Source: Holacanthus passer
Taxonomy: Eukaryota; Chordata; Actinopteri; Pomacanthidae
Length of the DNA: 64,000 nt
Assembly: GCA_025331565.1 (NCBI GenBank)
Contig: JAFREQ010000026.1
Coordinates: 5,570,501 to 5,634,500 of the forward strand
Direction of reading: 5' to 3'
The notes beneath the pieces were generated by a model. It had not been told where the DNA came from. It saw only the letters and a list, made by a program, of their open reading frames with translations, and made no database searches. The position numbers were made by a program, and so were the translations under genes. Each line of letters begins with the position of its first letter. Positions within the stretch are counted from its first letter, which is position 1. Positions 63,345 to 64,000 of the stretch are shown piece after piece.

Positions 63345-64000
63345 GTAACACAACACACACAAACACACACACACTCGTGTTTCCATCACTTCAGAGGACA
63401 TTACATTGACTTACATTAATTTCCTGGAGACCTGTCTTAACCTTAACCATTACCCTAACCATAGCCTAAACCTAACTGCTCCCCCAACCTTAACCCAAGT
63501 CTTCACCCTAAAATTTAATGAGTTACATTGTGGGGAGGTTAAACTAATCTGTGCAAATGTTTCACATAGAGTTACATTTTGGTAATATTGAAGCTCCTCT
63601 GTCAGAGTATAAACTGCTCCACAACACAGACCTGGTTGACACACAGGTAGGAAAGAGGAGGATATCATATTATCACTGCTGATTATTGTGGAGAGTTAGT
63701 GTCACATTAGTGACCAAGCTAAGCAAAGCAAGTGTGTTAACTCAGAGAGCTTTATCTTCATTCTTCAGTAACTCTGTATTTAACAAAATGTTATGTAGTT
63801 AAGAACTGTTAGGGGTAAGTAAACTGAACAGTTCCGGGAACTAATGCAACTGAGCCAATGTTATCTTCATTATGTTATCTTTACATACAATGAGTCATTT
63901 TCTTAGAGTTATAAAGAAACCTAAAGAATATGCAGGTTATTAAGAAGTCAAATTTAATATTGCTGATTGTTTTCAGTCCAATTGAACCAGAAAACATGAC
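63345..64000. other. Intron 73 (partial)
   Basis: (CA)n after the donor, then a CCCTAA/CCTTAACC-like stretch at 63430-63510. No further exon was found before the window end. Confidence 0.5.

Noticed and set aside
63430..63510. Telomere-like CCCTAA stretch
   Set aside because: Irregular CCTTAACC/CCCTAACC words without a TTAGGG array; probably an old interspersed repeat.

Overview
The window is vertebrate nuclear DNA, almost certainly from a ray-finned (teleost) fish. It carries most of one split gene on the + strand, with short exons, GT-AG introns (several only 73-100 bp) and introns packed with families typical of teleost genomes: Tc1, hAT, tRNA-derived SINE, L2/CR1-type LINE, Penelope-like and LTR remnants. 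There is no bacterial, viral or plasmid gene organisation. The species cannot be named from the sequence alone.

The gene is vps13c. I could place 73 consecutive coding exons from 1839 to 63344 (10,022 nt, about 3,340 codons). Every junction keeps frame and I found no internal stop. The order matches vertebrate VPS13C: the end of the N-terminal chorein region (the first ~95 residues lie upstream of the window), the long repeating bridge region, the six-repeat VAB adaptor domain (exons 54-64), a WWE-like segment (exons 65-66), the last bridge repeats, and the start of the ATG2-C-like region (exon 73). The final ~300 residues, including the PH domain, lie beyond the right edge. VPS13C-specific features separate it from VPS13A: a second copy of a module of about ten exons, and stretches such as SFLDGRQRVLLFTEDVA and LFTPAADPQADRQK. 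The protein is a bridge-like lipid transfer protein of ER-late endosome/lysosome and ER-lipid droplet contacts.

Layout: 1-20,000 holds the N-terminal third, with intron 8 carrying a SINE and a BED-finger hAT element nested in another repeat, and intron 9 a dead Tc1 transposon. 20,304-36,511 holds the duplicated central module, copy A (exons 23-33) and copy B (exons 34-44), with matching exon lengths and phases. The introns here carry a Penelope-like insertion, a solo LTR, two nested hAT elements with a minisatellite, and an odd degenerate CAGACTAC tandem array. 36,683-46,000 holds further bridge exons. 46,458-54,725 is the VAB domain. Intron 64 (54,726-59,111) is filled by a frameshifted LINE on the - strand, apparently inside an older inverted-repeat transposon. 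59,112-63,344 holds the C-terminal exons.

No second host gene, RNA gene, CRISPR array or operon was found. The most interesting host-gene points are the apparent loss of the VAP-binding FFAT motif at exons 22-23, an in-frame duplicated splice acceptor before exon 71, and an in-frame two-exon cassette (exons 2-3). All identifications rest on reading the sequence and on recalled family knowledge; no search was run.
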